DNA from: Alteromonas sp. ALT199
GTDB lineage: Bacteria; Pseudomonadota; Gammaproteobacteria; Enterobacterales; Alteromonadaceae
DNA length: 58,192 nucleotides
Assembly: GCF_018619335.1 (NCBI RefSeq)
Contig: NZ_JAHHDX010000003.1
Span: 1-58,192 of the forward strand
Direction: 5' to 3'
The first letter of the stretch is position 1. The number at the start of each line of letters is the position of its first letter. Positions 43,201 through 51,752 of the stretch are shown one piece after another. The position numbers and the translations under genes were made by a program. The notes beneath the pieces were generated by a model that was not told the origin of the DNA, did not search any database, and worked only from the letters and a program-made list of their open reading frames with translations.

Positions 43201-43535
43201 AAACACTCTTGTAAGACTAGATTGCAGAAAATGGCTGGCGGCACAAATGCGTATCAACCTGCGAAACATGTAGCAAACAGAATTATCGCAAGTATATCCG
43301 TGAGTTGCCAGTTTCAATTTAAAAACGGTGCAGATGAGGGAAATAGTACGAAACGTTAATGGTATTAAACGCTAAACTTTTCTACACTTTGGACGATAAT
43401 CATATTAAGTATAAAGTTTCCAATACACTCACTTTGTAGCTTAAAGTGAGGTGGCGTGATCCACTGATATTGGTAACTTGTAGGCGTATCAAAGTCCTAC
43501 GTCCGTGTTAGTCTGACTTTCGTTATGGTGTCGAA
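43201..43535. other. Divergent region rnt/motY with an 8-bp dyad
   Basis: A 335-nt gap. It holds the FliA-type promoter at 43373-43399 and, 28 nt further on, CTCACTTT (43428-43435) and AAAGTGAG (43443-43450), an 8-bp dyad with a 7-nt spacer that could be an operator or a leader hairpin. Just before the motY ATG an 11-bp segment is duplicated (43525-43546). Confidence 0.5.
43373..43399 (+). promoter_or_regulatory. FliA (sigma-28)-type promoter of motY
   Basis: TAAA, then 15 nt, then GACGATAA, against the flagellar sigma-28 consensus TAAA-N15-GCCGATAA: only one base of the twelve consensus positions differs. It lies about 137-163 nt upstream of motY on the same strand, fitting late flagellar-class expression. 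Confidence 0.75.
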
Positions 43536-43546
43536 ATGGTGTCGAA
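43525..43546 (+). repeat. Tandem 11-bp duplication at the motY start
   Basis: ATGGTGTCGAA occurs twice back to back (43525-43535 and 43536-43546). Each copy contains an ATG, but the two differ in frame; the second is in frame with motY. Confidence 0.85.
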
Positions 43547-44408
43547 ACTAAAATTTATCGCTTTATTGGGTATGGTGGGGTCATTGTCTTCCAATGCCGC
43601 CATGCGGCAATATTCTGCAACCATAGAAAGCTCCAACTGGCGTATTGATACTGACACGCGCCTGCAATGTACGCTTAACCATGAATTGCCTGGTTACGGC
43701 GAAGCCATGTTCACTAGTTCTGCTTCAAAGCAGCTCAACATGGAATTTGAATTAGATATGTATATGCTGCCAAACAAGTTTGATGTGGCTGCGGTCTACT
43801 CTGTTCCGCCAAAATGGATGCCCGGTGTGGCGCCAAAGTCCATCGCGGATATGACTATTCGCAAGCAATACAATGGCGACCTGCCGCAAGATGCTGCATG
43901 GACCATGCTATCTGAATTAGAAAAAGGCTTTTGGCCCACGATTTACTACAAAGACTGGTATAACAAATACGACCAGGTGAGCGTTGCATTAAACGCTAGC
44001 AACTTCTCTGGCGTGTATCGCAACTTTGTTAAGTGCGTGTCTAATTTGCTTCCCTTTAGTTTCGATGACATCGCCTACACGGTATTGTCGTATCAGAATA
44101 ACAGCACAGAACTGTCCAAGTATTCGCAAAAGCGTTTAACAATGATAGGTGAATACTTAAAAGAAGACAGCGAGCTAGAACTTGTGCTTCTTGATGGTTA
44201 TACCGACAGCTACGGGGGGCGTTATAACAACGAACAGTTGTCTATTAGGCGTGCTAATGAAGTGAAAAGTTATCTGACTACGTTAGGGGTTCCTGAAGAC
44301 AGAATTCAGTTAACGGGGCACGGTGAAAAACGCCATATAGCGCCTAATGATACCAGAGAAAACCGTGCTCAAAATAGACGAGTGGTAGTACGACTTTCGA
44401 AATCTTAG
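43536..44408 (+). CDS. motY: Sodium-driven flagellar motor protein MotY
   Basis: Component of the periplasmic T ring that holds the PomA/PomB stator in sodium-driven polar flagella. A signal peptide (MVSKLKFIALLGMVGSLSSNA) leads to an N-terminal domain (MRQYSATIESSNWRI, CTLNHELPGYGEAMF) seen in Vibrio MotY, and a C-terminal OmpA-like peptidoglycan-binding domain (about 170-290) with VLLDGYTDSYGGRYNNEQLSIRRA and ENRAQNRRVVV. 290 residues, near the Vibrio length. The neighbouring rnt gene gives the same synteny as in Vibrio. A FliA-type promoter is upstream. Confidence 0.95.
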   Translation: MVSKLKFIALLGMVGSLSSNAAMRQYSATIESSNWRIDTDTRLQCTLNHELPGYGEAMFTSSASKQLNMEFELDMYMLPNKFDVAAVYSVPPKWMPGVAPKSIADMTIRKQYNGDLPQDAAWTMLSELEKGFWPTIYYKDWYNKYDQVSVALNASNFSGVYRNFVKCVSNLLPFSFDDIAYTVLSYQNNSTELSKYSQKRLTMIGEYLKEDSELELVLLDGYTDSYGGRYNNEQLSIRRANEVKSYLTTLGVPEDRIQLTGHGEKRHIAPNDTRENRAQNRRVVVRLSKS

Positions 44409-44465
44409 GCGCCAATTCAACGCCTAAAACCTGCGAAGAGCCACGTAAATAACGCTAAACCAGCA

Positions 44466-45707
44466 TCAAAGGGAAGTGTTTTGTTTTTCTCGCCACGTTA
44501 ACACAGGCACCAAATGGTCGGTGAAAACGCCATCAGCCTGCACTACTTTGTGTAATACTTCTAAGATTTGCTCTCCCTTCATACCTGCCGGCAAGGCATC
44601 GTGGCGATAGGTATAAGGGTGAATTGTAAGCTCGTTGTCATGGGCGTATTTTATCCATGCTGCAGCCTCCATTTTTCCTTTGGTCATTGCTTTTTCATCA
44701 AGTAAATGACCTAACCAAGGGCCTATACCATCGGCATAATACGCTACTTGATTCATACCTTCCTTCGTACGCAGCCAATCGTAGTCAGTGTCGCTTTCTC
44801 CCCAGTCGTTCTCGCCAATCAGCATAACCACTTTGCCCTTATAGCCAAGGGCTTCCCGAATACGCTTGACCTCGTTAAAGTCAAAGCACTGCAGGTAGCT
44901 ATTGCCGTTTTCTCCCGCAAACCCGTACTCTTTCAATGTATCGATAACGATTTTACTGGCATCAATACCTTCTGCCATATGAAAAGCAGGGGACTTTACT
45001 TCAGGGTACACGCCTACAGACGTGTTAAATTGGCGATTAAGCTCGCCAATTAATTCGAAGTGTTCACTTAACGTGGCCACTTTAAAATTAGCTTGTTTGC
45101 CGCGGTATCTGTTCTTAAAAACTTGCGTTTTGTCACTATTAGCACGTTCGTGTACCCGCAGTTTTCGCAGTTCTTCGAGAGTGAAATCACGGGCATAGAA
45201 GCGTCCGTCATCTCGGTGGCGGGCTGGGAACATCTCTTCTACGTTAGTGACCGTCTCTAAATGAATGTCGTGTAGCACAACAGGGATGTCGTCTTTGGTA
45301 ATGACAACATCTTGCTCGATAAAATCGGGACGCAGCGAAAACGCAAGAGTGGCTGCTTCAAGGGTGTGTTCAGGTAAATAGCCAGATGCACCGCGATGAG
45401 CGATAACGGTGAAGCGCGCTCTCTCGCTGGTGGCTATTTCTACTTCACCTTGCGAGGTTGTACTGTTAGAAGTACCAGCAGCAAACGTACTTTTAGAGGC
45501 AAGAGCGCCTGTAAAGACCACCATTAAAGCAGGCATTATCGCGGCCAATGTATTCGTGTATCTACTGTGCAACTTAGCATTGCCCTTTGTTCGAAGCTTA
45601 AGTTTGTTAGACAAACCCGTTACAGCCTTGCTCACCCAGTTTAAAAAAGATAATAAGCGGTTACTTAGCATTAAATTGCCACTCCATGTGTTTACTTTTA
45701 TCGCCAT
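44466..45707 (-). CDS. Periplasmic glycerophosphodiester phosphodiesterase (GlpQ-like)
   Basis: Hydrolyses glycerophosphodiesters to glycerol-3-phosphate and an alcohol. The catalytic N-terminal motif AHRGASGYLPEHT with the later LEQDVVITKDDIPVVLHD fits GlpQ (GDPD fold). The ORF (413 residues) has a long N-terminal extension before the evident signal peptide (AAIMPALMVVFTGALASKSTFAAG, about residues 55-77). A TTG at about residue 46 (LHSRYTN) preceded by AAAGGG would give a normal signal peptide, so the true start may lie there rather than at the ATG at 45707. Convergent with motY. Confidence 0.88.
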   Translation of the reverse strand: MAIKVNTWSGNLMLSNRLLSFLNWVSKAVTGLSNKLKLRTKGNAKLHSRYTNTLAAIMPALMVVFTGALASKSTFAAGTSNSTTSQGEVEIATSERARFTVIAHRGASGYLPEHTLEAATLAFSLRPDFIEQDVVITKDDIPVVLHDIHLETVTNVEEMFPARHRDDGRFYARDFTLEELRKLRVHERANSDKTQVFKNRYRGKQANFKVATLSEHFELIGELNRQFNTSVGVYPEVKSPAFHMAEGIDASKIVIDTLKEYGFAGENGNSYLQCFDFNEVKRIREALGYKGKVVMLIGENDWGESDTDYDWLRTKEGMNQVAYYADGIGPWLGHLLDEKAMTKGKMEAAAWIKYAHDNELTIHPYTYRHDALPAGMKGEQILEVLHKVVQADGVFTDHLVPVLTWREKQNTSL

Positions 45708-45784
45708 CTAATTTGTCCCGCACATTTCATTGAAAAAGTTCATGTTTAAGGGGCTTTAACTACTTTGGCGCGTTTTTGCTATCA

Positions 45785-46180
45785 CTACAGTGAAATAGAC
45801 TTATTTTGAATAAGCTCTATGGCATACCCGTCTGGGTCACGAACAAAAGCGATAATTGTAGAGCCACCCTTTACGGGGCCTGGTTTACGATACACCTCGG
45901 CACCATTTGCTTCTAAGTTTTCACAAAACTGATAGATGTCGTCTACTTCAATTGCGATGTGGCCGTACGCGTTACCCTTATCGTAGGTATTGTCACCCCA
46001 GTTATAGGTAAGCTCTAACACAGTGCTATCGGTCTCTTCTCCATATCCTACAAAGGCGAGGGTGTACTCATACTCTTTGTTTTCTGATTGGCGAAGAAGG
46101 CGCATGCCCATCAATGAGGTGTAGAAGTGAAGTGACGCCTCTAAGTTTTCAACTCGAAGCATGGTGTGAAGCATTCGCAT
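45785..46180 (-). CDS. gloA: Glyoxalase I (lactoylglutathione lyase)
   Basis: Converts the hemithioacetal of methylglyoxal and glutathione to S-lactoylglutathione. The four metal ligands align by position with E. coli GloA: H5 (MRMLHTML), E56 (TVLELTYN), H74 (AYGHIAI) and E122 (YAIELIQ). Length 131 residues (E. coli 135). The AGGAAATAG sequence provides a ribosome-binding site. Glutathione for this enzyme is supplied by gshA in the same window. Confidence 0.95.
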   Translation of the reverse strand: MRMLHTMLRVENLEASLHFYTSLMGMRLLRQSENKEYEYTLAFVGYGEETDSTVLELTYNWGDNTYDKGNAYGHIAIEVDDIYQFCENLEANGAEVYRKPGPVKGGSTIIAFVRDPDGYAIELIQNKSISL

Positions 46181-46429
46181 AACTATTTCCTATTTGAACC
46201 ATCAGAGTTACCCGATGGCACACTGCATTGTAAGTGCGCGTTTGCAGTTGCCACATGTACACATAATTCCAGTCACACAAAACTCCATTCATACAGAGCA
46301 CTGCAGAGTACTTTCATTGGTAAACGCAAACGACACACTATGATAATGGGGAAATGTTAACGCTTTAAGACAGTTTTACAATTCTACTTAAACGTATTAA
46401 AAGCCCCATATGCCTATATTATCAATTTT

Positions 46430-46576
46430 AAGCCGGCGCGGCTGGCTTAACATATAGCTACTTTTAGCTACTTTCATTCCAGCATCTAATAGAAAGCGGG
46501 TAATAGTTTTACCCAGTCCTTTGCCTGTGCTCGTCACAATGGCGGTTTTAGCCGATAACGAGTACATGTCTGTCAT
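46430..46576 (-). pseudogene. Decayed short-chain dehydrogenase/reductase remnant
   Basis: Reading leftwards from the ATG at 46576, the translation MTDMYSLSAKTAIVTSTGKGLGKTITRFLLDAGMKVAKSS shows the beginning of an SDR Rossmann fold: strand, T-x-x-x-G-x-G-like turn (TSTGKGLG, with the first Gly changed to Ser) and the first helix. It then breaks down; no continuation of the roughly 250-residue family is found in the 250 nt downstream. It lies in the 722-nt gap between gloA and the cold-shock gene. Confidence 0.7.
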
Positions 46577-46902
46577 TATTAAGCCCTAGCGAAAAAAGAA
46601 TAGGGTTAACTTAGCTGCTATTCGCCTTATACAAATATACGTATTCATTGTGGGCTCAATAATGAGGTCTCACTGCAATGCTAAAAAATAATCCTGAAAT
46701 AATTGGACATTGTGGCCAAATACCTGTACTGTCTCGCTCGCTCTAGATATGTTTTATGCTTTACCTAATACTGCGCTGTACCTTTCTTTATACCTTCAAA
46801 TTGAAGTGCTAGATAGATATACAACTGCTTTACTAGCTTAGTTATGTCTATTGCTATTCGGTGGATTCCACCATTACATCAATTTTTTAAAAGGTTATTA
46901 TT
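46577..46902. other. Leader region of the cold-shock gene
   Basis: A 326-nt AT-rich stretch without a gene. A small hairpin GGTGGA-tt-CCACC lies at about 46860-46872, 30 nt before the start codon, and an AAAGG ribosome-binding site precedes the ATG. CspA-type genes usually have a long, structured 5' leader that senses temperature, which this length would allow. Confidence 0.45.
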
Positions 46903-47115
46903 ATGTCTAATTCTGTAAACGGTACAGTTAAGTGGTTTAACGAAGAAAAAGGTTTCGGTTTCATTACTCCTGAAGCTGGCGGCAAAGACGTATTCGTTCA
47001 CTTCCGTTCAATCACTTCTGACGGCTTCAAGACTCTTGCTGAAGGCCAAGCGGTTAGCTTTGAAGTTGAACAAGGCCAAAAAGGTCCACAAGCTGCTAAC
47101 GTAACAGTTCTATAA
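46903..47115 (+). CDS. Cold-shock domain protein (CspA family)
   Basis: A 70-residue single OB-fold protein that binds single-stranded RNA/DNA and acts as an RNA chaperone. Both RNA-binding motifs are intact: RNP1 (KGFGFI) and RNP2 (VFVHF), and [13 protein letters not shown] begins the domain as usual. The leader is long. Two hairpins follow: AGGGTC-gtct-GACCCT at 47133-47148 and a larger one at 47159-47195. Confidence 0.95.
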   Translation: MSNSVNGTVKWFNEEKGFGFITPEAGGKDVFVHFRSITSDGFKTLAEGQAVSFEVEQGQKGPQAANVTVL

Positions 47116-47158
47116 GACCTGTAAGCTTGTCTAGGGTCGTCTGACCCTTACTAAATAT

Positions 47159-47210
47159 GGGCTCTTTTACACGCAAAGCGATGTGACAAGAGCCTAATTT
47201 TCGTTTTTAG
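47159..47210 (+). terminator. Terminator after the cold-shock gene
   Basis: GGGCTCTT and AAGAGCCT form a stem around a partly paired loop (TTACA...TGTGA) and are followed by the T-rich AATTTTCGTTTTT. A smaller perfect hairpin (AGGGTC/GACCCT) precedes it at 47133-47148. Confidence 0.65.
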
Positions 47211-47271
47211 ATTTCTTAACCCAACCTGCGAGGAACTCAAAACAAACAATATCATTCAAGAAGTACTTATT

Positions 47272-47451
47272 ATGCAAATTCAAAATTCTATCTCTACCTT
47301 TAATAGCGCTATTCCAAGTGCGTTAATTTCAAATATCTCCATAAATAAAACAACTGTTGCCTTTAAACACGCGGATATCTATCGGCATGTAGAATTGTCT
47401 TCAAGACAAGAAGCGAAACGATTTGTGGCTCAGCTTATTCAAGAAAATTAA
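47272..47451 (+). CDS. Small ORF of 59 residues, unknown function
   Basis: An ATG at 47272 opens a 59-codon frame ending at a TAA. The protein begins MQIQNSISTFNSAIPS and ends in a soluble, helical-looking segment (VELSSRQEAKRFVAQLIQEN). There is only a weak AAGAAG ribosome-binding site. No known family recognised, and nothing shows that it is expressed, but the composition is protein-like. It lies past the terminator of the cold-shock gene; 268 nt without a clear feature follow it to the M28 gene. Confidence 0.4.
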   Translation: MQIQNSISTFNSAIPSALISNISINKTTVAFKHADIYRHVELSSRQEAKRFVAQLIQEN

Positions 47452-47719
47452 CTCAAGCTCAGTATTTCAAACATTGTGTCTCAATGTTTTTGGAGCAAGA
47501 CGTCATCTTCAGTAATAACACGTCTCTGTAACTTAATTACAAGTGTTACTTAAGACCAAAAATTTAACTTTTGAACGTTCTTTATCGACTCTGTCGAACA
47601 GCAAAGCGTTCAGAAGAAACAAAGTTTAACTGCGAAAATTAAACACAAAGAAAAGCTAAGGGAAAGCATTGGCCAGCACGGACGTGTACTGACCATTGAC
47701 CATATTAAATAGTGTGTAA

Positions 47720-49138
47720 TTACTGTTTCACTTTTAAATTAACATCTGAATCTGCCAACAAATAAATGCTTGCTGCATAAGCTGCAATGTTTTGTGCAAG
47801 CTCATCTGGGTTAATTTTATCTAACGTGTCATCAGGCGTGTGATGAAGATCGAAATAATCTCGTCCGTTTTGATTCAACCGAATAGTAGGTACGCCTTTC
47901 GCTGCTAGCGGTATAATATCTGGGCCGCCGCCAGCAATATCTGAACCGCCTCGCACTATGCCAAGCGGTGACAAAATCTTAGCGATTTCGTCTACAAATA
48001 CTGTTGCTTCAGGGTTTACGTTTGAGACGAGCTGCCAAATAGTTTGCGCGCCAAAATCAGATTCTGTAGCAAGTACATGGTTAGCAAGGCTCTTTTCGTG
48101 CTGTTTTGCATAAGCAAAGGCGCCTAACAAGCCTACTTCTTCAGCGCCAAACATGACCACACGAATAGTGCGCTTTGGGCGCTCTGGCAGTGAAGCAATT
48201 AGCGCAGCAGCTGCAGTAGTAATAGCAACGCCCGCGCCGTCATCAACTGCACCAGTTCCTAAATCCCAGCTGTCTAGGTGGCCACCAATAAGGACAATTT
48301 CTTCGGGCTTTTCACTGCCTACTAAATCTAAAATCACGTTGCCGCTGTTTACTTCGCCTTTCCATTTAGACTCAGAGTGGAGCGATAACGACAGTGGCTT
48401 GCCTAAATTATGTAGGCGTCGCAAATGATCAGCGTCGGGGTTAGAAATAGCAACAACCGGAATATCGGCCCACTCATCGCCGTCTGAACTCATCATGCCA
48501 GAGTGCGGGAAGCGATGAGAGTCTGAGCCTACTGAACGCACAACTAAAGCTTCAGCGCCACCACGTTGCGCATGTTGCCAACCAATCCGTCTACGTTGAT
48601 TCGCTTGGCCATAGCCCGCACCCGTTTGGCTTTTTACCATGGCATCACCATCGACAAATGCAATTTTGCCTTTAAGCGCGCCGTCTTCGACTGCGGTTAG
48701 TGCATGAATATCTCTGAAATACACGATGTCAGCGTTGATCTCATTTTCAGAAGGTGCCGCTCCACCAAGCGCTGTGCCGTAAAGGGGCTGCATGTATGGC
48801 GCAGTAAGTGAAATATGTAAGTGGCCCCTGTCCCAGAAGGGCATGGTAAACTCTTCAATACTTACTTTATCGAAACCTAAACGTTCTCCTACCTTTACAC
48901 CCCAATCTCTGGCGCGCTTTTCTGCTTCAGAACCGCCAAGGCGTGGGCCAATCTCTGTGGTTAGTGATTCAACGATGCTATATCCTAAATCGCTTTTCAG
49001 CGCTTTTTGAATGAGCGCTTCGGCATTTTTCTTTTGCTCGTCAGTAATGGGTGAGGTTTCAGCAAAAACGCCAAAACTGCATGCGCTTACTAATGCACCA
49101 AACGCTAGGTTTCTAGCGATAGTATTTAATCGGGACAT
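47720..49138 (-). CDS. M28-family zinc peptidase, secreted (aminopeptidase/carboxypeptidase Q type)
   Basis: An exopeptidase with two zinc ions. The zinc-site residues are in IGGHLDSWDLGTGAVDDGAG (His and bridging Asp), FGAEEVGLLG (Glu pair), TESDFGA (Asp) and HHTPDDTLD (final His). A PA-like insert (IVYFRDIHALTAVEDGALKGKIAFV) precedes it. The ATG at 49138 with GGAGA is chosen; the ORF extends 50 codons upstream without homology. The N-terminus (MSRLNTIARNLAFGALVSACSFGVFAE) is a signal peptide that ends at FGVFAE. 472 residues. Confidence 0.9.
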   Translation of the reverse strand: MSRLNTIARNLAFGALVSACSFGVFAETSPITDEQKKNAEALIQKALKSDLGYSIVESLTTEIGPRLGGSEAEKRARDWGVKVGERLGFDKVSIEEFTMPFWDRGHLHISLTAPYMQPLYGTALGGAAPSENEINADIVYFRDIHALTAVEDGALKGKIAFVDGDAMVKSQTGAGYGQANQRRRIGWQHAQRGGAEALVVRSVGSDSHRFPHSGMMSSDGDEWADIPVVAISNPDADHLRRLHNLGKPLSLSLHSESKWKGEVNSGNVILDLVGSEKPEEIVLIGGHLDSWDLGTGAVDDGAGVAITTAAAALIASLPERPKRTIRVVMFGAEEVGLLGAFAYAKQHEKSLANHVLATESDFGAQTIWQLVSNVNPEATVFVDEIAKILSPLGIVRGGSDIAGGGPDIIPLAAKGVPTIRLNQNGRDYFDLHHTPDDTLDKINPDELAQNIAAYAASIYLLADSDVNLKVKQ

Positions 49139-49335
49139 GTGTTCTCCGTGAATTATTTTTATTTTTTGTTTATTTGCGTGAGCAAGTATTGACCCACCTA
49201 TCATAGCCAATTTAAAAAGCGCTTTCGAGGTAAACCACAAGCCGAAGGCGTATGTTAATCGCAAAGTAACTCCACTTGGCTGTTGCAAATTATGTTACTC
49301 TTTAAAAAGGAAAGAAAATAACAAGGAAAGTAAAT

Positions 49336-50142
49336 ATGAAAATATCTCCCTATTCTTATTTCAAAAAAAGAACATCAACCATCTCAGGCTTTGTCGAGGG
49401 TAAAGCTTGTGCTGGTGCATTAGTTTGCGCATTTTTGCTTATGGGCTGTGGTGGTAGCTCAAATGATAATGACAGTGTAGTAAGGCCAGATTCAACAATA
49501 GGTGTATGGTTTGGGCAAACAGCAAAGATTGAAGATGGGCTAGAAGACGTTGTTATTGCAGTCTCCTCTGAAGGTAAGACTATTGTGTTTTCAGAGTTCT
49601 CACGTGACACGCTAATTGCTCACGGCTCTATAAGCGAAAATACCTTTACCTCTGACGATACCATGCTGTATCCAAAAGAGGGCATGACAAGGCATGGCAC
49701 AATGCAGATCACAGCGAATGGTGACAAGCTAGAAGGCTCAGCAATAGTATCGGGTCTTACCTTGGATTTCTCTGCCAACAAGGTGGGCGCTACCGAGGAT
49801 GTTTCACTTACCGATATTGCTGGCAATTATTCGAGTTCTTGGTCTGATGGTGCTTACACTCGTTCGTTCGCTATCGATAACGAAGGGGAGATCAGCGGTT
49901 CAGATACTAATGGTTGCGTATACTCAGGCTCTGTCGAGCCAATTAGCGGGGTCAGTTCACTTTTCAATATTACGATTAAAGCGGAGACCTGCTTTGAAGA
50001 TTTCGAATATGAAGGGCTGCTCGCTTATGGTGTATTTCCCTTTGAATACCAAAACTCAACTATCGAGAGAAATGGTATTGTCATAGCAGCAGAGGCCTCA
50101 TCAAGAGCTTATGCTTTTCGTCAATTTAGCCCTCAAGATTAG
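49336..50142 (+). CDS. Hypothetical lipoprotein
   Basis: The 268-residue protein has a long basic N-terminus and a lipoprotein signal ending in the lipobox LMGC followed by GGSSNDNDS, as in many marine gammaproteobacterial lipoproteins. The mature domain is rich in beta-strand-like segments (TIGVWFGQTAKIEDGLEDVVIAVSSEGK, GNYSSSWSDGAYTRSFAIDNEGEISGSDTNGCVYSG); the sequence reads as two repeated beta-sandwich-like modules with similar starts (GVWFGQ... and GNYSSS...). The AAGGAAAG ribosome-binding site supports the ATG at 49336. Function unknown. Confidence 0.7.
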   Translation: MKISPYSYFKKRTSTISGFVEGKACAGALVCAFLLMGCGGSSNDNDSVVRPDSTIGVWFGQTAKIEDGLEDVVIAVSSEGKTIVFSEFSRDTLIAHGSISENTFTSDDTMLYPKEGMTRHGTMQITANGDKLEGSAIVSGLTLDFSANKVGATEDVSLTDIAGNYSSSWSDGAYTRSFAIDNEGEISGSDTNGCVYSGSVEPISGVSSLFNITIKAETCFEDFEYEGLLAYGVFPFEYQNSTIERNGIVIAAEASSRAYAFRQFSPQD

Positions 50143-50154
50143 CGTTATCCACAA

Positions 50155-50188
50155 TATAAAGAAGGAGTCTATAGACTCCTTCTTTATA
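50155..50188. terminator. Perfect 34-bp palindrome, bidirectional terminator
   Basis: TATAAAGAAGGAGTCTA followed directly by its exact reverse complement, lying between the convergent lipoprotein gene and nth. The stem includes TTCTTTATA on both strands, so it should terminate in both directions. Confidence 0.8.
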
Positions 50189-50210
50189 AAACAGAGGCTT
50201 GCCTAAAGTA

Positions 50211-50933
50211 CTATTTACGCTTCTTTTTAAGCGCCAATTTTTGCTTTTTCTCTTGTTCTTTGAGCACTTCGTTTATAAAACTCTTTCTGCCGAATTCACG
50301 GGTAATTACACACTTATTTAAATCGAAGCCGCGGGCGGGGCAGTACTCTCTGCCATACAGGATAATCTGTAGATGCAGGTCGTTCCATCTTTCTTTAGGG
50401 AACAGGCGTTTTGCGTCGCGTTCTGTTTGCTCTACGCTTTTTCCGTTCGACAAACCCCAGCGGTACATTAAACGGTGAATATGAGTATCTACCGGGAAAG
50501 CAGGAATGCCAAAACCTTGAGACATAACCACCGCGGCTGTCTTGTGGCCAACAGCAGGCATGGCCTCTAGCGCTTCAAAGTTTGCTGGAACTTCTCCGTT
50601 ATGTTGTTTAATGATCATGTCAGACAAATGCCAAATGCCCTTGGACTTCATAGGCGATAATCCACAAGGGCGAATAATGTCTTGTATTTCTTCAATACTC
50701 ATCAACACCATGTCGTAGGGGTTATCAGCACGGGCGAACAATTTCGGCGTAATTTGGTTAACGCGCTCGTCAGTGCATTGTGCAGATAATAGAACCGCAA
50801 TCAGCAGTGTATATGGGTCTTTATGATCAAGAAAGATAGGGATTTCTGGATAAAGGCCATCCAAAATCCGCATTATTTCGCTTACTTTTTCCTGCTTAGA
50901 AAGCGCCTTCACAGGCTTAACTACATCATTCAT
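50211..50933 (-). CDS. nth: Endonuclease III-type DNA glycosylase lacking the canonical 4Fe-4S cysteines
   Basis: Base-excision repair glycosylase/AP lyase of the HhH-GPD superfamily. The helix-hairpin-helix with catalytic lysine K131 (MPAVGHKTAAVV) and the catalytic aspartate D149 (FPVDTHIHRL) are intact. The C-terminal C-x6-C-x2-C-x5-C cluster site of E. coli Nth is degraded: here C198 and C208 remain, but the second and fourth positions are L205 and F214, so a normal 4Fe-4S cluster cannot form. A basic tail (KKQKLALKKKRK) follows. The gene sits where nth usually does, after rnfE, but with a 125-nt gap and its own start, so it may be a replacement for the cluster-type enzyme. Confidence 0.9.
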   Translation of the reverse strand: MNDVVKPVKALSKQEKVSEIMRILDGLYPEIPIFLDHKDPYTLLIAVLLSAQCTDERVNQITPKLFARADNPYDMVLMSIEEIQDIIRPCGLSPMKSKGIWHLSDMIIKQHNGEVPANFEALEAMPAVGHKTAAVVMSQGFGIPAFPVDTHIHRLMYRWGLSNGKSVEQTERDAKRLFPKERWNDLHLQIILYGREYCPARGFDLNKCVITREFGRKSFINEVLKEQEKKQKLALKKKRK

Positions 50934-51058
50934 CTCTGTATACTTTTCTGGTTATAGTCGTTTAACAGCGTGTAAATCTTGGCAAAATGGAAACGGCAGA
51001 GCCTATTACTGAAAGCTGAACTTGTGATATCGACACGCGCTAACATTGGCAATATGAG

Positions 51059-51751
51059 TTAACTTTCTGCGGTAACCCTTACGCGCTCAGCTTTGACTGC
51101 AGGCGATGTCTGACGTGCCGCTAGTTTAGCATCTATGCTGTTTTTAATAGCAATAAGAAGGCCCATTCCTAAAAAAGCACCAGGCGGCAGTATCGCAAGT
51201 AAAAATGGGTTTTCAGTGGTAAATAGCGTTATGGTCCAGTTCGCTGCAATTGGGCCGAACAATCTATCAGCCCCCATTAATAATGTACCTGCGCCTAAAA
51301 TTTCTCGCATACCGCCCAAAATAACCAGTACTGCGGTAAAGCCTAATCCCATCATTAGTCCGTCGTATGCGGATGCGAGGGGCCCATTTTTCGACGCAAA
51401 AGCTTCAGCGCGACCTATTATTGCGCAGTTAGTTACGATCAGTGGAATGAAAATACCTAACGCTAAGTAAAGGTCGTAGGTGTAAGCATTCATCAAAAGC
51501 TGAACTATGGTAACGAAAGCAGCGATGATCATAACGAAAACAGGAATACGGATTTCGTTTCTTACAACGTTTCGAACGAGTGACACGGTAACGTTACTGC
51601 CAATTAATACCAGCATGGTAGCAAGGCCTAACCCCAAGCCATTTATGAATGTAGCGGTTACGGCTAGTAGGGGACACAGTCCTAATAATTGAACTAGTGC
51701 AGGATTATTCTTCCAAAGTCCTTGTAAGGACAGGTCGCGAAAGTCAGTCAC
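51059..51751 (-). CDS. rnfE: Rnf electron transport complex subunit E
   Basis: Membrane subunit of the Rnf complex, which couples electron transfer between NADH and ferredoxin to ion movement. About six transmembrane helices; the conserved [15 protein letters not shown] at the start and the later [11 protein letters not shown], with [17 protein letters not shown] (two half-helices carrying the Cys of the membrane iron site), are Rnf/Nqr signatures. 230 residues. It starts 1 nt after the rnfG stop and is the last rnf gene before nth. Confidence 0.95.
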   Translation of the reverse strand: MTDFRDLSLQGLWKNNPALVQLLGLCPLLAVTATFINGLGLGLATMLVLIGSNVTVSLVRNVVRNEIRIPVFVMIIAAFVTIVQLLMNAYTYDLYLALGIFIPLIVTNCAIIGRAEAFASKNGPLASAYDGLMMGLGFTAVLVILGGMREILGAGTLLMGADRLFGPIAANWTITLFTTENPFLLAILPPGAFLGMGLLIAIKNSIDAKLAARQTSPAVKAERVRVTAES

Positions 51752-51752
51752 G

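Noticed and set aside
44466..45707. GlpQ-like protein as a fusion with an extra N-terminal domain
   Set aside because: The first 45 residues show no domain; a wrong start (TTG near residue 46) explains them better.
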